This document shows, in pieces, positions 45,601-57,800 of a stretch of 64,000 nt of DNA. The translations under genes and the position numbers were made by a program. Source of the stretch: Pogonophryne albipinna (Eukaryota > Chordata > Actinopteri > Perciformes > Artedidraconidae); assembly GCA_028583405.1 (NCBI GenBank), contig CM053264.1, forward strand, positions 11,792,287 through 11,856,286, given 5' to 3'. Numbering within the stretch: the first letter of the stretch is position 1; every line of letters starts with the position of its first letter. Below the pieces are notes generated by a model, which saw only the letters and a list, made by a program, of their open reading frames with translations, was not told the DNA's origin and searched no databases.

Positions 45601-48413
45601 CTATACGGCCACTGTGGAAGTGTGTGATGCACCTTTTAAACTGCACTAAAAACTGCTGATCACTCACATTTTGTCATGTGTTTTGATGTGTGTGTTGCAT
45701 CATTATTGGCTTTGACTGTGTGAGGCTCCATCACTTTAAACACTTATCTGTTGTTTCATTGTGATGTTTTATTATTATGTACCACAGTTTTAAACCCCAT
45801 CATCCAACAGTGTGTCTCCAATGTTACGCTGCAGTGTTTTGTGATGAATGATCCCTCTTCTTCTTCCTGTCTCTGTAGCTGTATGCTTCCAGGTTTTCAT
45901 ATCACCCTCCAGCTGGAGCTGCTGAGCTGTGTCCCCCTGCTGCAAGCCAGGTGAAGCATCACATACACATTTATTGATACATACTTATAGCTATATGAGT
46001 CTTATATGTCCGGGATGCCTACATTTCCCATCAGAAAAATTCAGTTTTAAAATACATATTTATATTGAATCCCCTATAACTCTGCTTTGTTCTTCCTCTT
46101 CAGGCGTTGCATGCTGGGAAGGAGCACGGAGGAGTGGTATTGGCTCCTACTCAACCTCTTCATGGAGCTGATGCTCATCTCACAGTAGAACAAGCTGCCA
46201 ACACTCCTGGTGGGAGGTAATTCAAAACATATTTGATTTACTAACCTAACTTCAGCTCAGCATCTGCAAAGATGTAACCGTCTTAAGGAAATAACTAGAT
46301 GTTATCTGTTGGTATATAGAGCCATATGTTGAATATTGGCTTTTTAGCAAGAGATATTGTGAACGGTGGGAAAGAAGAGGGACTCAATGTGCGCCACATA
46401 GATCTCCTTAAATCTGAAATGTCTAAACGGTAACATCTCTCTTCAAAGTGGTGATGACGATGGCCTGACGCACAGTGGAGAAAGAAGGAGGGATGAAGGG
46501 CGGAGGAGCGTCTCCCCCTCCGACCCCGTAGAATCGCTCAACGCCTTCACCAGGAAAATTGCAGCCTTTGTCAATAAACCCAACACACAGGTAAATCCCA
46601 AACTGATAACTCTGATTTAAAAACATATGAACGTAGATGTTTTGTAACGTACTCCACCCTGCTCAAGAGGGTAACTGTCCTAGTGATGAAAATGTAGGAG
46701 TACACATAATTAAGTTCCATGTGTGTGTGTAGTTAACAGCAGCCAGTCTGGACCTGCCATTTGCTGCATTTGCGCCTCGAGGCCTGGACTCAGAGGAGAA
46801 TGATCCCATGGTAACTATCAAAACAAAGATGATGTCCCAAATGTGTCTTTATATCAGGCAGTATGATCATTTGATTTGTGTTTAAATGGATATTATGATA
46901 CCATATGATCAAAATGTTTTGCAGATACAGCCAAATCAAGGTGTTTTAAGTTTTCTACAGTAAGGACTTTCTGTCTGTGTGTGTGTGCAGGTGCAGCCTC
47001 CGGACTCGCCCCCCTGCCCCTCCCCTCTGCAGGCCAGCCTCCACTCTCAGGGCTCGGAGGGATCGGGGCAGCAGGACGACTTCGTCATGGTCGACTTTGT
47101 ACGTACTCTCCAGGCTTAAAGAACAATACATTAGCACAATATGTTGCATTACAAAAGTGTTAATACATGCTAAACCTGAACATTTAGTCTGAAGCCTGAC
47201 AGGTTTAAAGACTTAAGAGTGTCGTGATTATTAAGACATTTTCTCCTTTAAAACTAAAATGAAGCCACAAATAGCAGGCGATTAGCTTAACCATTAGATG
47301 CATAAGTGGGTCTTTTTTGACCTGCTGAGGTGGTTTTCTTGAAGTATCTTTGTAATAATAAAAAAAAGTATTATTTCATATTCCAGCTATTCCTCAAAAA
47401 ACATGTTTTGGATATCATGCCATTCAAATTTTACATTTTAAGAAATTGTAGTTTTTGTATTGCTACCCCAAGCTTCCATAAGTGGGTCAAAAATGACCCG
47501 CATGCATTTTCTATGGGATCCTATGGGAACCTTTGATTCTTATCACCTGTTGCTGTCAGGAATACATTCATTGTAGAACACACAGACGACATCACAAGTG
47601 ACACCTCTCAGGAAGATTATTTTACACAGCAAGATCTGATACCTGTCAGTATAATAATAATACATTATATTTGTATAGGGCTTTTCAAGGACTCAAAATC
47701 GCTTTACAATATAAGAGAAGGTTAGGGTGGGGGGGGTATAGGACTATCAAACTTGATCAACCGGCATGGATTAATGGGGGGTGGGCTATGAGTAGACAAG
47801 AAGAGATGAGTTTTGAAAAGGGACTGGAATACTGTGAGGGTCTCAGAATAACGGGTCCTTTTTGACCCACTTATGGAAGAGTGTAGGGTCCAGTCACTCG
47901 GGCATCTAAGGGTTAACTTAGCACAAAAACTGTAACCAGGGGAAACGGCTAGCCTTAGCTCTGTCAATCAATAACAAAAGCCACTTATCAGCACCTCTAA
48001 AGCCATTAATTGACATGCTACACCATTTCTTTAATCTGTACCTTTTATGTATTTCATCCGGAGATGTTTGATTGCCTGTCTGCTTCTGTGTGTAGCGTCC
48101 AGCCTTCTCTAAAGACGACCTGCTGCCGATGGATCTGGGCACTTTCTACAGAGAGTTTCAAAACCCTCCGCAACTGGCCAGCCTCTCTCTTCACATCAGC
48201 GCCCAGTCGATGGCCGATGACCTGGTAACACACTTCTTATTGTTTTATTCGTATGAGAACGTTTTGATTCCTTCTTTAAACCTCTCACCACAAAGAAGTA
48301 TGGTATAACGGGGACATGTCATTTCTTGTCTACAGGACTCACTGCCAGAGAAACTTGCCGTCTATGAGAAAAACATCGACGAATTTGACGCTTTTGTGGA
48401 CATGCTCCAATAA
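42629..48413 (+). CDS. atg13: Autophagy-related protein 13
   Basis: Seventeen coding exons give 537 aa: 42629-42697, 42916-42996, 43146-43265, 43362-43408, 43896-44036, 44148-44188, 44707-44803, 44982-45089, 45250-45340, 45496-45594, 45879-45950, 46104-46216, 46449-46590, 46733-46810, 46991-47098, 48096-48224 and 48336-48413. ATG13 is the HORMA-domain adaptor of the ULK1-ATG13-FIP200-ATG101 kinase complex that starts autophagosome formation. Seen: [20 protein letters not shown], the HORMA region (about 10-200) with [20 protein letters not shown], a Ser/Pro-rich linker, and a LIR motif FVMV (464-467) inside DDFVMVDF. The conserved C-terminus ([18 protein letters not shown]) ends [10 protein letters not shown]. 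Exon 10 (99 nt) equals the alternative 33-residue exon of mammals and can be skipped in frame. A poly(A) signal AATAAA is at 49291. Confidence 0.96.
47287..47916. mobile_element. piggyBac-like non-autonomous element in atg13 intron 15
   Basis: TTAA is at each end (47287-47290, 47913-47916). The left end reads TTAACCATTAGATGC and the right end GCATCTAAGGGTTAA. Both subterminal regions carry ATAAGTGGGTC in opposite orientation (near 47301 and 47866), and a direct AAGTGGGTCAAAAATGACCC block lies inside. TTAA target sites with TTAACC ends are piggyBac hallmarks. No transposase frame is present. An L2-like tail in minus orientation (about 47650-47725) appears to be embedded. Confidence 0.75.
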
Positions 48414-49310
48414 AAGAGTGAAAAAGGAGGAAGACTACATGTGGGATGGTGGCAAATGAAACTGACTGGAGACTCTGTAGTCATTTGTCCTGTAGGAATA
48501 TGACTATATTTCTATGTGAAGCTCCTCCTTTCCGACATCTTCCTCTCTTACCTTCCTGTCAGGCACTTTCACGTCACTTGTCCAGATCACTGTAAATATT
48601 GTATTATCTCAACTGACACTGAAATACACCTATCTCTGATCTGCTAGTGTTAATTTAAACTAACAATCTTTGTGTTCTATGTGGAACAAATCTGCTCAAA
48701 TCATCAGTGTTTTAATCGGGATTTAAAATCAATTCTGTCACTTAGACAGCCATGCAATTCAAGGACAGACTGCCTGCACACAATTCATTCACCCTCCCTC
48801 CTCAACACTACTAGCCTCCGAAGATTTCCCCTTCTTCATGGTCTGATCATAACGCCAGGGGAGCGATCAGTGGCTCTAGAAATCAAACCGATACTCTGTG
48901 TGGAAGAGTTTTCTTCAAAGTGAAATCTTGAGCTGGTCTTAGCAAATACATTGCACTTGTGGAGGATATTAGGATGTCATTTAGAAATGTGAGAAGCCTG
49001 TCATTCATTTAGCCAGGTGTTCCAGCTGGTCTGGAGATTAAAACTGCCAAGGTCAATGTTAGAAAACGGCCCCAAATTGAATTTAGAGAACTACCTGCTA
49101 TCCTTTATATGTACACACAAAATGTTTCCATGCTCAAGCAACTTGTCGGAACTTCACTCTATTGCCAGTATAGGCCGTACAACATGTATATTCAAGTTTT
49201 TGTAAGAAAATAGGTAAACACATTTCCATCTGTCTACAGAAGGTTGAAAGCTTTAATTTAAACTTGTTTTGCTGTTGGTATAGATGTCCTAATAAAGCAT
49301 GGCTGCTTTG
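48414..49310 (+). other. atg13: atg13 3' UTR
   Basis: From the TAA to shortly after AATAAA at 49291-49296. No repeat was recognised. The ORFs inside show no family resemblance. Confidence 0.55.
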
Positions 49311-50057
49311 TGATGTCTGTCAAATACCTTGGGACCATATCATTATGTGCATGCAATTATTAAAAGCAACTATTGGACAATTATCTTAAGTCCATTAGCG
49401 ATTAGAAAGCATTGTTGCGCAATACTATTCCGCCTAGTCCCGCCCTACTGTGCACTGATTGGCTAGTAGTACTCGTTGACTTGACGCCCTCTTTTGTATT
49501 GGTTGAATTCCTCTTAAAAAGTTATGCTTGAAATGATTCTATATAGAAAGGTAAAAACAAAATATTACTAAGATTAGCTTGATGAAAAAAATCAAATAAT
49601 GTATAAATGGAAACAGGAAAAAGTCTCACTTCCAGCCGAGAGTCTGGTCATTGCCAGGCAACCATTCGAGACTACAGGTATCACTGCGCCCCACAAGAAA
49701 ATAGTCCAGCCAAAAAGGTTTGCACAAGTACTTTTTTTTTTAATGGGTTTTAATTTAATTAAAGTTATAACTTGTTACGCAGGGTGTTTGTTCAACACTA
49801 GCGATTGTTAAAGGAGAGGAAAAAGAGCGCGAGTGACGGAAAGTTATGCTTATGATTGTACTAAGCTGCCAATTAGCCACCAACCGCTGCAATTAATTAA
49901 CCTCCTGCCCACGGTACCATGGAGAAAGAGCAAGTAAAGTGAGTATTAAGTAGTTCATGTCTTTGTGTACAGTCTATTATCGATAAATAAATGCTACAAC
50001 TCGTTTTGACCTGCTGATAAAGGGGGTGTGGTTAGCTCCGAAGCTAGTAGCTAACAG
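49311..50057. other. Interval with promoter-like motifs and a possible orphan first exon
   Basis: CCCGCCC near 49439, two inverted CCAAT boxes (GATTGGCT near 49457; TATTGGTT near 49498) and TATAAAT near 49602 cluster here. Downstream, ACCATGGAGAAAGAGCAAG at 49916 is a perfect Kozak start. It is followed by AAA|GTGAGT, a good donor. If unspliced, the frame stops after seven codons. No downstream exon was identified, so this may be a noncoding RNA or an unrelated cluster of motifs. Confidence 0.3.
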
Positions 50058-50510
50058 TGGGGTAAAGTAACTAAGTACATTTACTCGCGTACTGTACAAC
50101 ATGTAAGTTCTTTACGGAAGTATTTTTGCTATGCTACTTGCTTTTACTCCACTACATTTTGTAAACAAATATTGTACTTTTTACTCTACTACATCCGTCT
50201 GACAGCTTTAATGCTGAATTTGTTTAAAAATGCATAAATCAATACATAGCTATTTAGTAGCACAGCATGAAATACATCTCAAATGAACCCCACTTTTACC
50301 AAATGCAACCATAGTTGAAATGAACACATTAATAATGCAAATGAATAGTTCAATACTATAATTTAATGGTGTTCAAAGTGGCTATCCTGCATATTGAGTA
50401 GTTTTACCTATACCGGCTTAAAGTATATTATGATAGTACCATTTTGAATGCAGGACTTTTTGTAGCCAAGTATTTTTATTCTGTAGGAATGCTACTTTTA
50501 CTTAAAATCA
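50058..50510 (+). repeat. Interspersed repeat of the AAGTAACTAAGTACATTTAC family
   Basis: The copy starts GTAAAGTAACTAAGTACATT and continues with TTTTACTCCACTACATTTTG and TTGTACTTTTTACTC. A divergent second copy is at 60890-61060. The family is widespread in teleost genomes. The class is unclear to me, as no ends or target duplication could be defined. The right part (50390-50510) holds a tail with GCTACTTTTACTTAAAATCA. Confidence 0.6.
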
Positions 50511-50870
50511 AGAAAATCATTTGAATTCTTCTTACATCTCTGGTAACTAAACAACTCGTGCTTAAAAGTGGGCTGACTTTCTGCAAAAGTTGCCGTTTTA
50601 ATTTATGCCTGTAAAAATGTAAAGTCCAATATCTGGTCTGTTAATATAAATAACACCCATTGGGAATTTGCTGTGGTGTTTTCTAATGAAATAACTGTAA
50701 GCATAGCCTGCTTGTGTTGGCATACTTTATCATAAACTAGCCAATATGCAGTGCACACTTGTTGAATAACTACGAGTCTTTTAATCCAACTCTGGGCAAG
50801 AAAATACATATTTTCAACTATTCCTTTAATAAATAAATCAAATGAAAACTTGTCAGAATTCAAGTGGAAT

Positions 50871-51820
50871 TTTATTGTTGGTAGTTTCCAGAATTCCATC
50901 ACATACCTGCAGGGCTGCAAAGGGTCAAAACCATAAAGTTAAGAGTATGGTAACACGCATTTTACAAATACTCTACAATTCATGTTCCTCCATCTTGTCA
51001 CGTGCCATGAGGCTGTGACCAACAACAGATTTATTGCTCTGATTTTCTGAGAGCCCCTTACTTACACTGCTACCTAAAGGGCTGGGAACCGTTAAGCAAA
51101 ACATTTCATCTTCAGACTGAACAGCTATCTGGAAGGCTAACGGAGGGAAGCTGCTTTTAAATCAACTCTCCAAGACAACGATGTAATTTTTCGAACTATG
51201 TTTTCTAGTCACTTAACATGCCATTACTTTTTTTTTTTTTTTTTATCTATTTTTTATAATCCCTCCAAGCTGTGGCAGACAAGAAGCCGTTTCCTCCCAA
51301 TGTGACGCTGAGAAGAAATAAAAATACAAAAAAAAAAGTAAATTTCACAGGAGACAGGCAGTGATCGCCCAAAGTGTGCATTCAATTGCTCAGTCCACAG
51401 TAAGTCCTGCCCGTCCAATGTGTTTGTTTTGGGCGACGTGGAGAACGAGTCCCTCTGGGCACGACGAGATTTGTCAAACATCTGGGAATGGTTGGAAACA
51501 AAACGTCCGGCTATTAGACAGGGACACTTTACTCTGGTTCCCACTTCCTTGGGTACAGGGTGAAAGTCTTTGAGGTGGATGGCCAATGTCCTCCATTGTC
51601 ATAAATATCCAACCTGCTCCCCCATTTGGCTGAATGTTGGTTGAGTTATACGATAGTTAGGGTGGTGATTAAGGGGAAAGGGGGGGGGGGGGGGTTTGAA
51701 GCTGGCGTCCATACACACTACAGATCAGAGCAGGAGGAAGAAGTGTATGGAAGAGGTCCAGAAGCTCAACTTTTCTTCATGGGCTTTTTTTAATTAAAGA
51801 GCGGGGAGGTGACCTGGGCT
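50871..51820 (-). other. ipo5: ipo5 3' UTR
   Basis: On the minus strand, AATAAA signals occur at 51030-51035 and 50871-50876 (TTTATT on +). They give a 3' UTR of about 0.8-0.95 kb. It contains a G-homopolymer (C in the RNA) at about 51679-51692 and a T-run (A in the RNA) near 51230. Confidence 0.5.
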
Positions 51821-54800
51821 TCAGGCAGTATTCAGTAGTTCCTGAATGGCTTTCTGCTGCGTCTCGTTCAGTGTCGATACACACTGCGTCCATAAACCTC
51901 CCGACCCCTGAGGGACAAGATGAAGCCAAATCAATCTGGGAAAATCTCACAATGCATGTCAATCTTTTGTTTTTAAATCGACTATTTACCTGTACTTGAC
52001 GGATGACATTAGCCATCCGCTTGCTGCATGCGTCTTCAGTCTTCACCGATTCGTTTGCAACTCCGTCTGCGATGATGAGGAAAACCTTGGGAAGGTTGGC
52101 GTTATCTGGTCCGAGGACAATGGGATTGTTGCTGCGAGAAAAAAAAAAAAAATGAGTTTGTACAACAAATGGTTTACTAAATAAATCAGATGTCTTTTTT
52201 TTCCCCCACACAAGCGCCATACCTTTCAATGAGGTCACACAGGAAGTCGAACGTGTGCACGGCCTCCTCTTTGTCCTCGAGGAGCGGGAGCCAGTTGAGC
52301 CAATGGGGAAGAATCTCGTTGACGTTAACGCACTCCGGTCTAAACCGCATGACCTTTCCTACGGCGGAGATGCAGTTTTCCGTGGCGTTGACGTTCTCCT
52401 TGACGCGGGAGTCAGCTGACTGGATGACTCTGACCATCAGCGGGATGGCCTCTGGGGCAACGAAACAGAGAGGCAGTGAGTTAAAACTAAAGAGCACCAC
52501 GCTACCGACATAACAACTAAAGACCAGCGCTCCGCAATACCTGTACAGAACGGGCGGTAGAGCTCTCCTCCGTACTGAGCCATGACGCCGACACCATAAG
52601 CGGCCGCCTGCCGAACTTCAGGACTCGTGTCACACAGCGACTGCAACATCGGCTGGAGGAAAACCTCGGCATATTTGAAGGAGGCGGGGCTGCAGTGCTC
52701 CACCACGTCGTCAAAGATGCACAGACCCCACTGTCTGTCCGCCCATGGCCTGCTGGGACACTGAAGACAAGTTCAGATAAGAGTTAGACTCATAATCCAT
52801 CAGACCGACACCATCTACTGACCCTTTGGCACTTAACACTTGTTTTACTGGACTTACTATGAGCTGGACGATGAGCTGCAGAAGCTGCTCAAACCAAGGA
52901 AGCACTTTCTCTTTGTAACTACTGAACACTGAGTGCAGGATGTCTGACACTTTGGTCAGGATGTACACATCGTTCTCATCCTGTAGAACAAGAAGAATCA
53001 CGTTGAACATTTACAAAAATTGTTTATGATCGTATTTATTAGACAAACTATTTGACTGTAATCCGTTTAAATAATTACCTCGTCTTGTAGCGATTCCTCC
53101 ACCTGCTCATCATAGTCTTCATCCTGTCTCTTTGCTGTGAAGAACAAAGAATCATTCTGTGAGTATTATGCATAAAACAAACTATGATGGAAAACTTGTT
53201 CCAAGAAAAATTCTATGGTGTGCCGTTAAAAAAAAAAAGCCTCACTATGTCGGAGCTCCTGGTTCTTGAAATGCTCCTCCAGTTTTCCCTTTAAGATGCC
53301 GCCCAGCTCTTCAAAATGCTCGTTGTTCAGACAGCCGTCTCCCATCAGCTCAATGCACTGTAGAGAAAAAAGAAAAACCACTTCCTTCATCTGCTTCAGA
53401 AATCCCATTGAAATGGAAATGCTGTGATGAGACATTTCAGGAAGACGGCGTTACCTTGGCGAACGAGTGCATGATTTCCGACAGGACGTCCGAGTCTGGC
53501 TCCGTGCCGATGGACTTGATGAGAGCGTCGCACATGAAGTGCCACATCTGGGTGAGGTACTCCGGCCCTCGGACCCTCGCACACTCCAGCAGCAGGGGCA
53601 TGGACTCGGCTGCTGCCACCCGCACACGTGAGTACGTTAAGGAAACGCCACCATAAAGCCTCATAACAATACATATGCTGACAATAACAGATCAAAGATG
53701 TCAAAGTCTGTGATAAAAGGATATCATCATGGAAGTAGAACTTGAGTAGAGGGACCATCAGCTTCACCACCTGCTCTGTGTACTCCACAAAGCCCTCCTT
53801 CAGCTCTTTGGCATAACACACCTGGAAAACAACAGAGTCTCTTAGAAATACATTTGTGCATCTCAGTGTTTTGCTGCTGCATCAGAGTGGACTGCTCACC
53901 AGCATCTGGCAGGCGGTGGCCTTCTCCTCCAGGCCGGCCGTCTTGATGCCGAAACTCTGCTGGTCTCCCAGGTTCACAAACTCCCAGCCGTCGTCCTCTG
54001 ATATGCTCTCCATGTCCTGGGCTAGAGACGGAGAAACACATTTAAAATATGGCATCTTTCATTCTGTCCCCTATGCTTTTGCATTGTACGGCCAGTATAC
54101 ATCTGCTGTTACTTACTGTCCAGTAGGGCCACTTCAGGCTTGATGGATGCAGTCTTCATCAGGGGGCCCATCACTACAGGCAGATACTGTTGAAACTCCT
54201 TCCCCAGGATCTTACACATCCTGGCCCAAGCTGAGATCATGTATGAGATCTGAAAACGCCACAGAAATCATTACAAAAAGGCAATATCCAGAAAACTGAT
54301 GGTTCACAGTCCTGTTCAAGTGTACCCACCTGAGGATCGTCGTCCTCCAGGTCGTTGAAGTCTGTCTGGGTTTTGAGGAGCAGCTGCATGACTGCTGACG
54401 CATCTGGCATGAACTAATACCAGAACAGAGAGAGAAGGACAGATGTGAATATGACCGCCAGCCATCATTTAATCAAAAGTTTTCCCCACCTGTGCAGACG
54501 TACCTTCTCCTTGCCGACGGCCAGCCCGATGAGGCTGATGCACTCGATGGTCTTTCCTCGCAGCAGCCGGAGCTCCTTCTGCACGGCGTTCTCCACGATG
54601 TGTTTGAGTGAGGGCATGAACAGGTCGTAGTACGGCACAAACTTCTCCTCCGCAGTGTCGGCCACCGAGGCGATGGATGTCACCACCTGCTCCAGGACCA
54701 GTTTGGTGCCCTTCTGGATCAACTGGGAGTGGAACAAAATCATTTAAGTTCGCTAACAGTGGCTATAATCCTCCCAATTAATCTAAATAAAGTGCAGATT

Positions 54801-57800
54801 TGTACCTCTTGCAGCTTGGCAACCATGATGACGTGAAGGTGCTGCACCAAGCTGTCCAGATACGGGATCAGCAGGGATTTGGGACAGTCTTCTGTGAAGT
54901 TGATGAGGGCGGCCGCAGCGTGAGCCTGAACCCGAGGGTTACTCTGGTCCTCCATGGTCTGAAGCAGAGCGGAGATCACCTGGAAGCGAAGGGTCAGTCT
55001 TTTTAAATATACACTAGAAAAACTTTACTTTTTACTCTCTAATCTACTGCATCACATTGAGTGCATTCGTTACCTTGTCGTGGAACTTCTTTTGGAAGGT
55101 CGGGGCAAAGTCTGTGGCCATTTGTCCAATTGCGTTGCAGGCAGCATAGCGTACCCTTGGGTGCTGAAGGAAAAGGAATAAGAAGCTTATTATTTCCCCC
55201 CAAATAATATTCCGAGTGCTGTATTTTCATATGAAATTATTTTAAGTTGTTTCTTACAGGATCGGAGCAGAAGATCAGGACAAAGCTGACGATCTCCTGG
55301 AGGATGGCCTCCATCTGCTGGTGGCAGCCCTCCCCGATGGCCGACAGCGCCATCAGCCCCGCGTGGCGATACTTCCAGTCAGCTGGAGACAAACACAGCG
55401 AGTTGATCTCATTCATTCAGATTAGAAAGTGTGACTGTTAGATGTGATTCAGTCATCCTCAGATTTAACTTACGGTTCTGCAGCATCGTCATGATGTGCT
55501 GTTTGATCATGGGCAGGATTATCTTTCCTCCCAGACCACAGGCGATTCTGTCCAGAGCGCTCTCCCCAGCCACAGCGTTACTGGTGGGGGGGAAGAAACA
55601 AATCCCATATGAACACATTTTCAAAGCCTGAGCATTTTCTTCTTTTTAAAATATACTTTTTGTACGTCTTTGTGGTGATGAAGAAAGCCTCACCTGTCAA
55701 AGTCATCGTCCTCCAGCTCATCAGCCATGGCCCACTCGTCATCATCCTCGAGGTCCACCATCATAGCCAGCATCTGGGGCACTGAAGACACAGAACAAAT
55801 ATAACGGCAGTCTAAAAATGGCCAGAATATATGAGGGGAAACGGCTTTGGTTGATTGATGGTGAACAAATCCTCACCACTCTGAGCCACGATGGCCGTGT
55901 GTTTCCTCAGCATGGCTGCTGCAGTCTCAGATAAAGTGACGATGACCTCCAGGGCCAGCTGCCTCTGCATGTTGGTCAGGTTGGAGTCTGCACACAGCTG
56001 AGGAGACATGGCAACATGTTAGTCACATAGGAGACTGATGTGTCTAATGTACATTTAACGCATTTCCGAGATGTTTCCACGCAAAACCGTCCAAAATCAC
56101 CTTCAGACAGAGCTGCAGAGTGGCCTCCAGGTTGGGTCTCAGGTATTTGGGTGCGGTGTCTGCAATTTCCACTAAGGACTTGAGCACCGAGTCATCTGAC
56201 TGGTAGCACGACTCGTTCACTGCCTGGTTGTAAAAAGACAGAAGATATGGTTAGTTTTGCAAATGCATTCATATCTTCAGAGTCATGCTGCTATTGCTGA
56301 ATTTACACCACAAGCTTAACCTCCACCTACCAACATGAGTCACAGGAGAAGTACTAAACACTGTTGCAAGAGGATAAGCTGTATATATTGAAACAATTCG
56401 GAAGAGGTTCTGTTAGCAAACTGTAATCTAAGGCAATCAAGCTGCAAGTACAAAGCAGCTTGTTCGTAAAGTAAGCATTAGCTAATGTATGACAGACTAC
56501 TGTAACATTGCCTTAATGCCTCTCAAGAGGCTCATTAAGAAACTCACACCGGCCTGTACGGTTCCTGAAACTCAGATAGCATCCGTAACTAATGGAGGTC
56601 ACTGAGCCAAAGAAGCCACACAAAGCGCCTCAGGATATAGACACTAGGAACTGAATGTTACCTGCAGGATGCCTGGCAGCAGGTCAGAGAAGTGCTTCAG
56701 CAGGGCCGTGTTGCCTTCATTTGACAGAACAAAGGCCGATGCAGCCCGAGCCGCCAGGGTGCGAATCTGAGGGATAACAGGAAAAAGATAGATAAATATA
56801 TACAGTCATATAAACCAGGAAATGACCTGCCCCAAAAATCCCCTTTTATGAGATCTTACATGTGGGTTATCCTGGTCCTGCATGCACTGAACAAGCATTC
56901 GCTTGATGACCTCCATATAATGCTGCTGCTGGTTGCCGAAGATTCCTGGGAAGTTCCTAAAGACGACAACAAGCACAACGGTCAGCCACTAAACATGCAA
57001 GCAGTTGACTTCAAGTTGCACCAATATGGCCTTGAGAAAAACTATTTGGCATCAAGCGAAGAAGGCCTCACCAGAATATGTGCAGGGCAGATTCTCGCAG
57101 GTTAACGCTGTCGGAGTTCACAGAGTCAAACAGAAACTTGAGCACCTCTGGCCACTGGTTGTTCCCATCGTCATCTGCAAGAAAGAATACAACATTAATC
57201 ACAAGATCAATAGTGGTAATATTGACGTAACAATGCCACAACTTCATAGCGGTTTAATTGAATCTCTAGGGGAGCTTTACCTATGAGGTTGCGCGTGAGC
57301 TCGGCTGCGATGTCGCAGACCTTCTTGCGGATGTTGGGCGAGGTCTCAGTCTGGATGCTGGTCAGCAGCTCCGTCTTGATCACCGTCTGCATCTCCAGGG
57401 TCAGACCCGGGTAAATCTCCTCAAAGGACGAGGACAGCAGACGCCGCAGCAGCACCGCCGCCATCTGTTTGACCTGAATGGACAACAAATGTTTGGTTTT
57501 AACATGACATCGTGATTTTCTTTATGGCCGCAAATGAATCACTGTTGATTTGGAGAGACAGATAGGCTTTTTTCTTTATTAAATTTGATCCCAGTTTTAC
57601 TAAATGAACACCATGATTGTATTAAGTGTCACTGAGCAACAGTGTAATGGAACTTTAACAGTCAATGTTCATTGGCAAAGTAAATAAAAAGCCTAGAACA
57701 TCCCAGAAAGGCAGTCACTCTCCTTGGGCAAGGCACCTCTCTGACGGCTCCCATTACAAGACTCTAAAAATATCAGCCTCCAGTTAAAGGAAAGCAGAAG

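Noticed and set aside
53408..53656. Plus-strand open frame over ipo5 exon 19
   Set aside because: Antisense shadow; the minus strand matches importin-5 throughout.
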